Positions 26,977 to 35,417 of a stretch of 64,000 nucleotides of DNA are shown in pieces. The number at the start of each line of letters is the position of its first letter. The first letter of the stretch is position 1. Made by a program: the position numbers and the translations under genes. Under the pieces are notes generated by a model, which worked only from the letters and a program-made list of their open reading frames with translations, was not told the origin of the DNA and searched no databases. This DNA comes from Peteryoungia rhizophila (GTDB taxonomy: Bacteria > Pseudomonadota > Alphaproteobacteria > Rhizobiales > Rhizobiaceae), in assembly GCF_004912145.1 (NCBI RefSeq), contig NZ_STGT01000007.1:1-64000 (forward strand), written 5' to 3'.

Positions 26977-27746
26977 GCGGTATCAAGTCGCTGATCAAGG
27001 CAGGAACCGTTTACGCGTTGACATTGGGGCGGGGCGGATCGAAAGGGTTGCCGGGGAAGAATGTCAAGTTGCTCGGAAACCATCCGCTCATTGCCTGGTC
27101 TATTGCTGCTGGCAAGCTGTCGCGTTCCATCGAGCGGGTGCTCTGCTCGACTGATGATGAGGAAATCGCCCGTGTTGCCGCCCGTTATGGTGCAGATGTG
27201 CCGTTCCACCGACCGGCGGCACTGGCGAGTGATGACGCCACAGATCTAGATGTATTTAATCACTGTATTGAGTGGCTTGCCGAAAATGAGGGCTCGCTGC
27301 CGGAAGTCTTCGTGCAACTGCGACCGACTACGCCGTTTCGGCTCGAACACTGGATCGATGAGGGCGTTAAGATTCTCAGGCGGACATCCGGGGCCAGTTC
27401 AGTGCGCTCCGTTGCCCCGACGCCGCTGAGCCCTTACAAAATGTGGCGACCCGGTCCCGGCGGACGTCTGCTGCCCGCCATGGAAGTCGAGGGAATTACG
27501 GAAGCATATAACAGGCCCCGCCAGTCCTTGCCCAATATTCTGTGGCACACGGGACAGCTTGACGTGTTCTGGACCACAACGTTGATAGAAGGTTCCATGA
27601 CCGGGCCATACATTCAGGAATTGAGGGTTCCGCTGAAGTTGGCCGTCGACATTGACGACCTCATTGACTTCCAAGTTGCACGTCTAAAATTCGAAGAGCT
27701 GATGCCGAAGAGTTTTATTACCTACCTTAACACCTGTACTGGTTAA
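26973..27746 (+). CDS. CMP-nonulosonate (sialic-acid-like) cytidylyltransferase
   Basis: A 257-aa NeuA-type nucleotidyltransferase that activates a nonulosonic acid with CTP. It has the N-terminal ALTLGRGGSKGLPGKNVKLL loop (RGGSKGLPxKN), CSTDDEEIA, PFHRPAALASDDA, FVQLRPTTPFR, and the metal-binding DIDDLIDF near the C terminus. All are characteristic of CMP-NeuAc/legionaminate synthetases rather than KdsB. The start overlaps the stop of the NeuB fusion (ATGA), so the two form an operon and very likely act in sequence. No O-acetylesterase extension is present. The exact sugar cannot be deduced. Confidence 0.88.
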   Translation: MSGIKSLIKAGTVYALTLGRGGSKGLPGKNVKLLGNHPLIAWSIAAGKLSRSIERVLCSTDDEEIARVAARYGADVPFHRPAALASDDATDLDVFNHCIEWLAENEGSLPEVFVQLRPTTPFRLEHWIDEGVKILRRTSGASSVRSVAPTPLSPYKMWRPGPGGRLLPAMEVEGITEAYNRPRQSLPNILWHTGQLDVFWTTTLIEGSMTGPYIQELRVPLKLAVDIDDLIDFQVARLKFEELMPKSFITYLNTCTG

Positions 27747-27789
27747 TAAATGCCAGACGCTAAGGGATCGGCCTGGTATCCGCCACCAC

Positions 27790-29034
27790 CTACGATTGGT
27801 GTAGTTTCTTCTGGAGATCGAAGGCGCGGGACAAACGCGGGCGGATCTCCTGAGCTTTAAGCAAGAGCCTCAGCGATGGCGCCTTTTCCCCTTTTTCAGC
27901 CAGAAGCTCTGCCAACGCGCAAAGTGCCGAATACTGTTTGGGGCGAATTTCGAGACAACGTTCGTATGCTTCAACAGCTTCGTCAAGGCGACCGGCGGAG
28001 CGAAGTGTAGAAGCCAATGCTTCTGCCATCTTGACGGATGCTGGTGCGGATTTGAAAGCGCGATTCGCCATATCTACTGCCGCGCCGAAGTTCTGCTTCT
28101 TTCGGTAGTACTGAGAAAGAATGTGTTCTGCGTCGGCCCATGTATCTTTTTCGATCAATCCCACTGCCAGCTGAGCTAGATCCCAGTCCGCAGCCAGATA
28201 ATAGCTTTCAACGATTCTACTTATCGCTTCGAAAGTGGGTGGATCGAAGACCCGGTTGTCGAGCGCTGGCAAGACACTGGATATCGCTTCTCCAATAGCG
28301 GACTCTCCAGCGATGAATGACTTTAGTACGTGGTCAAAAACGCCCTCGCGATATAGATATTCGGCAACAAGATGATCACGGTTGGCTATCGGATAGACAG
28401 TAGCGCCGGCCCAATGAACCCTGAGCACGTTGAACACATCGACGAAATCAGCTGCGCCGAAAAACAATAAGAACTTCCTGTGGTCAAGCGCTTCAATATC
28501 CTGTCGCAGATCGTATCCACCCGCGTCCACGGGTTCCTTTGGGGTGTGGGGCAGGCGGGTGTCTAGGATCGTTTGCGGTGATGTCGACACGCATAGATCC
28601 ACATGCCCGCTCATTGCGAAGCGAAGTGCTGCGTAGCCGCCCATGGATGAGCCAAAGCACATGACTCGTGAAGGCTTCAGTTCCCGAATGGTCTTATGAA
28701 GGTATTGGAAGAGCTTATCGGAATCGTTGAGATTTTCGCTTACGCCGTTGTTGTACCACATGTCAGATGGGTCGCGCACATAGATGCGAGTAATAGCCCC
28801 TTCAAAACGTTCGAACAACTTGAAGTAGCTGAACCCGTTTGAATTAACGGAGCTAAAAATCACCGCCACGGGCGCTCCAACTTTGGTGGCCTTCTTAATG
28901 ACGATTGCACTGGATCCAACTTCCCCGTCATTGAGGAACGGCAATCTAAAGAAATCTGACAACCGCATTTGGCGTCCTACGCTTCTGAGAAAAGATACCA
29001 GTCCCCTTCGTCTTTTTTGTCCCATGAGGATCAC
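27790..29034 (-). CDS. Alpha/beta-hydrolase-like protein with C-terminal TPR repeats
   Basis: A 414-aa protein. The N-terminal part has an esterase-like fold with the nucleophile elbow CFGSSMGGYAALRFA near residue 135, a following FFGAADFVD strand carrying a candidate Asp, and a candidate His in NRDHLVAEY. From about residue 280 there are tetratricopeptide units (WADAEHILSQYYRKKQNFGAAV; LDEAVEAYERCLEIRPKQYSALCALAEL). The start is GTG 29034, overlapping the stop of the acyltransferase gene (GTGA), or ATG 29025. Coupling to an acyltransferase suggests a role in adding or removing acyl groups, or in transferring material to the glycan; this is inference. I do not know a named family for this combination. 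Confidence 0.75.
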   Translation of the reverse strand: MILMGQKRRRGLVSFLRSVGRQMRLSDFFRLPFLNDGEVGSSAIVIKKATKVGAPVAVIFSSVNSNGFSYFKLFERFEGAITRIYVRDPSDMWYNNGVSENLNDSDKLFQYLHKTIRELKPSRVMCFGSSMGGYAALRFAMSGHVDLCVSTSPQTILDTRLPHTPKEPVDAGGYDLRQDIEALDHRKFLLFFGAADFVDVFNVLRVHWAGATVYPIANRDHLVAEYLYREGVFDHVLKSFIAGESAIGEAISSVLPALDNRVFDPPTFEAISRIVESYYLAADWDLAQLAVGLIEKDTWADAEHILSQYYRKKQNFGAAVDMANRAFKSAPASVKMAEALASTLRSAGRLDEAVEAYERCLEIRPKQYSALCALAELLAEKGEKAPSLRLLLKAQEIRPRLSRAFDLQKKLHQS

Positions 29035-31028
29035 CTGTTTTTCTCGAAAGAGAGTTTTCTTAGAACATCGGGAAAATTTGCTTTTAGCAGTTCGTCTGCG
29101 AAATATTCGCGGCCATGGTCAGTCAAGTGTCCGTAATCATAGCGGATTTTATGACCGTCAGCCGTAAAAACGGCGCAGGTCTCGGCGCTGAAATCGCAAA
29201 AGAGCGGTAAACGTTCGAAATAGCCCAGCCCATTTGCCTTAGCAAAATTTTCCAATTCTTTGTTCTTTACAACATTTCCTAGGTCGAGATTTGAGAATGC
29301 GAGCGCCTCAGCCCTCATTCTGTAGAGTCTGAAGACTTCACCAGATGAGAAGTCGATGCCATCATTCTGCGCTTGCGAAAAGACATAATCCGCGACGGTT
29401 TTGCCGTCTATCGGTTTTATGAAAGCTGTATTCCCCATTATCAGAATTATTTTTCCGTCCTTTTGAAGTCGAGGAATAAAATACTTAAGTCCAGAACTGT
29501 CGGGGTGGCCCTTCTCAACGGATTTGTCGCAGTAAACATCCGAAAGTTTGGTCGCAATTATTATGATTTTAGAAGCCTTGTATGTTTCTGAATTGTAAAA
29601 TTTATCTCGTTGGTTCGAGAACCGCGCATCGTCCTCGTCAAAACAGCCAATCTGCTCGTATCTTTCTGATTTGAGGAAATGAAAATCGCTATATTGATCT
29701 CGACGGATCATGAGCGCGCTCAGCACGTCTGATGAGTGGGAGTTTCCGAATATATAGACATTGGTTTTGTTTTTGCTGGGCGTGTGTAGATAGTCTTCAT
29801 TCTTCCAATAAACGGACCAAAATGATTTTTGAAGAACTCCGGCATCTGGCTCGAAGTTTTTCCAGCCCACGGGAATGCGCGCAGGAAAGCCGTTAAAATG
29901 ATAAGCCGCGCCTGCAAGTGAGAAGGACACAATCATGCAGATGCTAGTTATTAGCCAGAAGGGCCTGGACGGCAGCTTTTTCCTGTTGCGGGAAGGCTTC
30001 TCGATAAAAAAATAGGAAGCGATAGAAAGCGCTGCGATAAATACCAAGAGCAGCAGCTTTTCAAGATTGGAAGGCTCTCCCCATTTAAGTCGAGAGAACG
30101 CCAAGACTGGATAGTGCCACATATATGCTGAATAGCTCACAAGGCCTATCCAAACGAGAAGCCGGTTTCCGAGCAATTTCGCTATGGGGCCATTTGTAGA
30201 TCTGATGCCGATGATGGCGGCGACCCCCAGTACGGGGATAAGCGTATGATAACTCGGGTGGGGTGTGTCGGATCTGAATGTGAAGATAGAATAGATGACC
30301 AAAACCAAGCCGATAATCGGAAAGATCTCGAGGCGTTTAGAGCTGCAATTGGATCTGCTGATCATCTCCCGGTAGGCGAGTATAGAGCCTGTGGCAAGCT
30401 CCCAGAAACGGCTGAACGGAAGATAGAAATTGAAATCGGGATTCGTACCTGCAATCATCTCTGCGAATTGAAGGCTTACGATTGATAATAATATCAAAAT
30501 AAATATTAATGTATTACGGAATAATTTGAAGGAAAAAATAGAAATAATCGGAAATATAATATAGAATTGCTCTTCAACAGCCAAGCTCCAAGTATGCAGG
30601 AAGGGTTTCAAAAGGGCGCTTTCTGCCCCGTATTGAGTTGTAGTTAAATAAAACAGTATATTCGACGAAAAAACTATAGCGGCCGCGTTGCTTTGTGCAT
30701 ATTCGATCAATTGTGTGGGGAGTAGTGTTTTCCATGCGAATAATATGCATGAGAATATTACGAGAAAGAGCATCGGCAGAATTCGTCTCGCTCTTCGTTC
30801 GTAGAAGTTGATGAAGTTAAAGCTCTTTTCTTCGTTCAGTTCTGAGAAAATGATTCTCGCTATAAGGTAGCCGCTTATGACAAAAAATATATCAACGCCT
30901 ATATACCCGCCGACGAACCAGTCTTGTCCAAGAATCGTAAACTGCGCATGATAGAGTATTACACTGATAACCGCTAACGCCCGAAGTCCGTCGATCTCTG
31001 GACGATAAGATAAATTTGATGAACTCAC
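29031..31028 (-). CDS. OafA/YrhL-type acyltransferase-3 with C-terminal SGNH domain
   Basis: A 665-aa membrane acyltransferase. The N-terminal AT3 domain (about residues 1-340, ten hydrophobic helices) starts YRPEIDGLRALAVISVILYHA and has the catalytic-type His and the FFVISGYLIARII and RRARRILP motifs. The periplasmic C-terminal part contains an SGNH-like block (VYIFGNSHSSDVLSALM, with a late DYGHLTDHGREYFAD). Such fusions acetylate (or succinylate) sugars of LPS O-antigen or capsule. The gene is markedly more AT-rich than its neighbours, suggesting separate acquisition. It is translationally coupled to the hydrolase-TPR gene through a GTGA overlap. Confidence 0.9.
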   Translation of the reverse strand: MSSSNLSYRPEIDGLRALAVISVILYHAQFTILGQDWFVGGYIGVDIFFVISGYLIARIIFSELNEEKSFNFINFYERRARRILPMLFLVIFSCILFAWKTLLPTQLIEYAQSNAAAIVFSSNILFYLTTTQYGAESALLKPFLHTWSLAVEEQFYIIFPIISIFSFKLFRNTLIFILILLSIVSLQFAEMIAGTNPDFNFYLPFSRFWELATGSILAYREMISRSNCSSKRLEIFPIIGLVLVIYSIFTFRSDTPHPSYHTLIPVLGVAAIIGIRSTNGPIAKLLGNRLLVWIGLVSYSAYMWHYPVLAFSRLKWGEPSNLEKLLLLVFIAALSIASYFFIEKPSRNRKKLPSRPFWLITSICMIVSFSLAGAAYHFNGFPARIPVGWKNFEPDAGVLQKSFWSVYWKNEDYLHTPSKNKTNVYIFGNSHSSDVLSALMIRRDQYSDFHFLKSERYEQIGCFDEDDARFSNQRDKFYNSETYKASKIIIIATKLSDVYCDKSVEKGHPDSSGLKYFIPRLQKDGKIILIMGNTAFIKPIDGKTVADYVFSQAQNDGIDFSSGEVFRLYRMRAEALAFSNLDLGNVVKNKELENFAKANGLGYFERLPLFCDFSAETCAVFTADGHKIRYDYGHLTDHGREYFADELLKANFPDVLRKLSFEKNR

Positions 31029-31719
31029 TGAACTCTCTTGCGGTTTTAGCGTTATTGGAACGTGCTAGCTTCTCTATCGCAAGGCTCGTATCGAGGCAAT
31101 TAATCGATCCGGATGAACCGGCGTTATCGGGGGGGGGGGCAACTGGACGCCTCTGGTAAACGCCCCCCTTTGGTCGTTTTCTGACTCAATGTACCTGTGT
31201 GTAATTGTAGGGAACGGATGATGCGTGGGCAGCCTGGGTTTTTCCCCGTTTAGCGGGGCTCGGCAGTCGGATTCACGCGGCCATTTTCAGTTTCTGGGGG
31301 GGGCGTTCTGCCGCCGATGCCCATATTGGCCGCGTGCAAACGGGCGGCGATCAAAATCAGATCTACTATGGAGCATGTCTTTGCCAGGCAGATGGACGGT
31401 TGAACTTGGCGCGGCTATGAGGGGTTGGCATGTGGTCTGGCTGTTACGTTCCGGATCGCAGTCCACATAAAGGTACAACAAAATCCGATTGTCTTGAAGA
31501 GCAGCAGCGAGTGTTCTAGATGTGGCAGGAGAACAGGCTTGATGATTCATTTCGATGGTGTTCGGAAGAGTGGCTGCTGTGAACCAGTTCTTACCGTATA
31601 CCGAACGGGGTTGGATTTTGGCATTAATTGAGAAGGTAGCAGCTGCTTTTTGACGCCAACATACGTCATCCACAGCGTGTTGATGACAGCGGAGGCGATA
31701 TTGGACGAATTGTTGTGTG
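31029..31719. other. Divergent intergenic region with an 11-G tract
   Basis: Lies between the minus-strand acyltransferase start and the plus-strand sialyltransferase start. No gene recognised. It holds a run of 11 G (31129-31139) and a shorter G run near 31297-31304, placed where they could change promoter spacing for either divergent gene. Confidence 0.5.
31129..31139. repeat. Homopolymeric tract of 11 G
   Basis: Seen directly. It lies about 100 bases upstream of the acyltransferase start. Tracts of this length mutate by slipped-strand mispairing in other bacteria; a functional effect here is inference. Confidence 0.8.
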
Positions 31720-32562
31720 ATGAAATTGCCCCAGCTTGCAATAGGCTCGCCCGATGCCGGAAGATTCGGAGAGCGTTTCATTGTCGCCGGCAACGGGCCG
31801 ACAATGGTTGATCTGGACCGGGCCCAGTTCAATATCGAGGACACGATTATTCGGGTGAACTCGTTCTTCTTTGAGCCGGAATATTTCATTGGCCGGCGCG
31901 TGGATATCCTTCAGATTGGTGGTGATCGCTGGATTTTCCCATTTTTCGCAAAAACTCTGGGGAAGGTTTTGGCCGCCGGGCTTTATGACGTCCGTCATTG
32001 GAGCTGCCATCAGCCCGACGTGGCGCAGGGTGCCCGCTGCCAAGTGGGGAGAAACGAAGTCGCCTTATGTTATAAAGATTCGCATACTCGGGATTATGTA
32101 GTTGGGCGCTGCCTCCACTACGGCAGGCTCCCTACCACTGGTGTTTACGCTCTACTCAACGCGCATGCGTTGGGCGCAAAGTACATCACGATCGCTGGTA
32201 TGGATTTCTACGCTGCAGACCGCCGCTACATGTATGAACTGGGGCCGCGCAACGAAAGATTGCTCCATGGCAGCGCGAAAATCGGCTATAACGGCAACTT
32301 CCATGATCAGAGGCTTGATCTTGATATAGTTCGGTACCTCGCAGATAAGCAGGAGCTGACGCTATACCGGACCAATTCAGCAACATCGGCCCTGGAATTT
32401 CTTGACCTGGCACCTGATCACCACAACGTAAGTCATCCACCATGCGTCAAGCCGGTGAAAATTACAGATTTCGAAAGCAGGGTGGGAGTTTACCCCATTG
32501 CCTTGATGCAGATCCTGCGCCGCATGCGTGAGCTGCAGATCCAGTATCTCCGGCGAAAGTGA
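31720..32562 (+). CDS. GT42-type sialyltransferase-like protein
   Basis: A 280-aa protein (ATG 31720; GTG one codon earlier also possible) that follows the Campylobacter CstII/GT42 pattern from end to end. FIVAGNGPTMVDLD corresponds to VIIAGNGPSLKEID, IIRVNSFFFEPEYFIGRRVD to the FRCNQFYFEDKYYLGKK block, LPTTGVYALLNAHALGAKYI to TSGVYMCAVAIALGYKEI, and AGMDFY to SGIDFY. The HDQRLDLDIVRYL stretch aligns with the HSKNTDIKALEFL region that holds the catalytic His. It would transfer a CMP-activated nonulosonic acid to a glycan on the cytoplasmic side. The match with the neighbouring NeuB/NeuA genes supports this. Acceptor and linkage are unknown. Confidence 0.82.
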   Translation: MKLPQLAIGSPDAGRFGERFIVAGNGPTMVDLDRAQFNIEDTIIRVNSFFFEPEYFIGRRVDILQIGGDRWIFPFFAKTLGKVLAAGLYDVRHWSCHQPDVAQGARCQVGRNEVALCYKDSHTRDYVVGRCLHYGRLPTTGVYALLNAHALGAKYITIAGMDFYAADRRYMYELGPRNERLLHGSAKIGYNGNFHDQRLDLDIVRYLADKQELTLYRTNSATSALEFLDLAPDHHNVSHPPCVKPVKITDFESRVGVYPIALMQILRRMRELQIQYLRRK

Positions 32563-32813
32563 GGCGAAACTTCAGGGGCCCCGGAACTTCTTCAAATCAT
32601 GCAGATACCATCTAGTATGAAAGGGTAATGCTCTAAACGGCTGCGCTTCGGAAAATCAGAATAGTCCCTGCTATTGTTTGACCTTTATTCTCATTCAATG
32701 TCGGTGTGCTCGGGTGCAGATTGCCGACCTTGATTAGATGAGCCGGCGTCGATAGAAGCGCTCTAAATTCGGAAGTGTCCTTACCTCTTTAAAATTTCTT
32801 GGCGGAGATAGCA

Positions 32814-34832
32814 GTGTTAAAGAAAAAATTGAAGAAAATACTTGTAAAATTTGGATTGTTCAATTTGTTTGTGTTTTGTTTTAATGGAGTTAGAAGATTT
32901 CTTAAAAGGCTTCTGTCGTATTTCCGATTGGGTCAAGTGTCGCGCACAATACGCATGCTTCTAAAGTTGCCCCGGGATCCCGAATCCCTCAAGCAACTCA
33001 TTCAAATGGCGGGCCAGAACGGCGCAGCAAGGATTGATTATTTCAAAGAACTTGAGCAACAGACGAAACTTGCAAATGAAGCGCTCCAGCTTAAGGAACA
33101 AGGGGCGAGGCTCCGTTGGGACCACACCGAACTGCTTTCGAACGTTACGCCATGCCGGTTTGCAACGCGTGTTCCTAATTCAATCACGCCGCCCCGGTCC
33201 ATCTGTTTCGTTACTGTGGCAAACTCGAAGTTTCTCCCAGGGCTGGAAGCCCTGGTGCTTTCCTTAAATGCGCAGTATCCGGATATGGAGTCCGATTTTC
33301 ACGTATTTCACGACGGCAGCCTTTCGGAATTCGCGCAAGCCCGCCTGGTTGCGATGTATTCACATATGAAGTTCAGCGTCCCGGACATGGCATGGTTCTT
33401 GGACGTGCCATCGAAGAGCGACAACCACAAGCGCATCGGTACTCTCGGCTATATGAACATCATGGCCCTAGAGCTGGATGCTTACGAGCGGGTAATTATT
33501 CTTGATGCAGACCTGCTGATCGTGGGCGACATAAGTGCATATTGGCTTGGCGAACAGTACGCTGGCAAAAACGATGGTGTGATCGAGGATGAACACGTAA
33601 TCGCATGCCACGACATTGGTCAGCGACCGTACATCGCCTACTCCCAGGCTACACAAAAGCAAATCATAAACAGCGGCGTGATTTCAATTCCTCGGCGCTT
33701 TTTGACTTCGGAATACCTTAGCCAAATCAAGTCTGTAACGATGGCATGCAACGAACCTGTCTGCGAGCTGCTCGACAGATATGCAGACCAGAAAGTATGG
33801 AATCAGTTTCTTGCAGGGAAGCCTGTTCAGATTTTGCCGACAAATTATAACTGCAATGCGAAGTACTTTGTTCGTTACCTGGGGGCAGACGGAGAATTCA
33901 TCAGTGTTTTGCACTTTACTGGCGTCAAGCCTTGGTTCACGAGCGAATACCTCAGCAGTGAACTTCTTGCAGACAGCAAAGCGGGGGGCGGGCCAACGCA
34001 TGCGTTGTGGGTGAGCAAATACCGGCGCGATCTTGGCGCCAAGCGCATGGAGATGTATCGCTCGCATAGGGCGTCGGCGGTTGTTTCCGCAAAGAGTGGG
34101 ACGTCAGGACATATGATCCGGGGCAAGCCTGGATGCTTCTTCATCGGGAACGGTCCATCACTGGCCAAGACTGAGCTTTCGAAATTGAAGGAGTATGAAA
34201 CTTTCGCGTTCAACTGGTTTGTTAATCACGATGACTTTGATACGATTAAGCCGGATAATCTAATCTTTGCTTCCCACATGTTGTTTGGTGGCTGGAACAC
34301 CCAGAACCCATCCTTGCCGGAGAGCTTGATCCATGCGCTTCGAGAGAAGGCTTGGAAGCCGAAGCTCTGGGTCAGTTTCTATTTCAAGGAATATATCGAA
34401 ACCGCCGGGATCGATAAAGAGTTTGAGGTCGATTACATTCTCTTTGAGAAACCGTTCAAGTTTTTCGTCGACAGGCTTGGTGCGATCAACCTTAACTTGG
34501 ACTCTTTTCTGCAGGATGGCCGCACCGGGGTCTTAAGCGCTGCGCTGCCAATCGCCGTATCGGCCGGCTACCGGAACATCGGCTTGGTTGGCTGCGATAG
34601 CAATTACAATCAGCAGGTTGGCGGGAATTATTTTTATGATGATGCCAAACATCAGTCGCTTTCAACACGTAACGAGAGCCTCACGTCAACTTGGACCGCG
34701 GGCGGCAGGGGACACTATGCCTATACGGTCGCGCAGCGCGAGCTTGAGCGGATCGGCGGTAGCCTTGTCGACTTCACGGTCGGGGGCAGCCTCCCATTGC
34801 CAAAGGGTGATTTGGCGGAGTTGAATCTTTGA
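32814..34832 (+). CDS. Two-domain glycosyltransferase: GT8-like plus GT42/DUF115-like
   Basis: A 672-aa protein, GTG start at 32814 with GGAG six bases upstream (a TTG at 32799 is the longer alternative). The N terminus is basic and hydrophobic, probably membrane-associated. Residues of about 125-390 form a GT-A domain of GT8 type: SICFVTVANSKFLPGLEALV, then YERVIILDADLLIVGDIS with the metal-binding DxD, and the INSGVISI and LHFTGVKPW motifs. Residues of about 430-672 begin GKPGCFFIGNGPSLAKTELS and contain TGVLSAALPIAVSAGYRNIGLVGCDSNY, recalling GT42 sialyltransferases and the DUF115/MptE-like fold. Inference: one chain adds two successive sugars, or one half is a pseudo-enzyme. The first codons are AT-rich. 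Confidence 0.75.
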   Translation: MLKKKLKKILVKFGLFNLFVFCFNGVRRFLKRLLSYFRLGQVSRTIRMLLKLPRDPESLKQLIQMAGQNGAARIDYFKELEQQTKLANEALQLKEQGARLRWDHTELLSNVTPCRFATRVPNSITPPRSICFVTVANSKFLPGLEALVLSLNAQYPDMESDFHVFHDGSLSEFAQARLVAMYSHMKFSVPDMAWFLDVPSKSDNHKRIGTLGYMNIMALELDAYERVIILDADLLIVGDISAYWLGEQYAGKNDGVIEDEHVIACHDIGQRPYIAYSQATQKQIINSGVISIPRRFLTSEYLSQIKSVTMACNEPVCELLDRYADQKVWNQFLAGKPVQILPTNYNCNAKYFVRYLGADGEFISVLHFTGVKPWFTSEYLSSELLADSKAGGGPTHALWVSKYRRDLGAKRMEMYRSHRASAVVSAKSGTSGHMIRGKPGCFFIGNGPSLAKTELSKLKEYETFAFNWFVNHDDFDTIKPDNLIFASHMLFGGWNTQNPSLPESLIHALREKAWKPKLWVSFYFKEYIETAGIDKEFEVDYILFEKPFKFFVDRLGAINLNLDSFLQDGRTGVLSAALPIAVSAGYRNIGLVGCDSNYNQQVGGNYFYDDAKHQSLSTRNESLTSTWTAGGRGHYAYTVAQRELERIGGSLVDFTVGGSLPLPKGDLAELNL

Positions 34833-35417
34833 GCATCATGATACGCAATCGCTGCATATTCGTGTGTGGTTGCTTAGGGGTATTGTGCGCACACTCGCCG
34901 TGCTGGGAGACAGAGTGTCCCTAAGTTCGGTTTGCTTATGGGAGGGCTCTGGTGTGGATATGAGCTATCAAGGACTTGGAACCTGAGCCGACAGATGGCA
35001 TTTGCGTCGCTTGCTGCGCCGGAATGGTTTCAGCAGCGATTTTAGCGGTCGCCACCCATTGGGTTCGGTGTATTTTTAGACTCGCCGCGTCTGTGTGAAA
35101 GACTCCAAAATTTACTGGTAGGTCCGTGGGGCAAAACGCGGATTTTTAGGTTGCTACGAAGTGGTATGTGCAACTATTCAGCCGCTTTCGAAAGTGGCGT
35201 GTCGTGGCGAAACGCTCGGAAGCTTGCTGTTGCCAACAATGTCGCGATGTAGGTATTCATATAAGATAGTCCGTTTCGGGACTTCGGTGAAGTCGCTGAG
35301 CTTGGAGTCATTGGCTTCTCCAGGCCGGGGCCCAGGTGTCAAAAACTACAAACGTGGTCAGTGGGCTTGGACCCTGGGTCGGGCTGAAGCTACAACCATG
35401 TATGTAGGCAACGAAAA
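34833..35417. other. Intergenic, no gene recognised
   Basis: 585 bases between the GT8 fusion and the GT4 gene. A short open frame runs into the GT4 gene from 35161, without family resemblance. It may hold a promoter; no repeat or RNA was recognised. Confidence 0.4.

Noticed and set aside
31225..31889. Open frames in the divergent gap before the GT42-like gene
   Set aside because: No family resemblance, no ribosome-binding sites, and composition unlike coding sequence; treated as intergenic.
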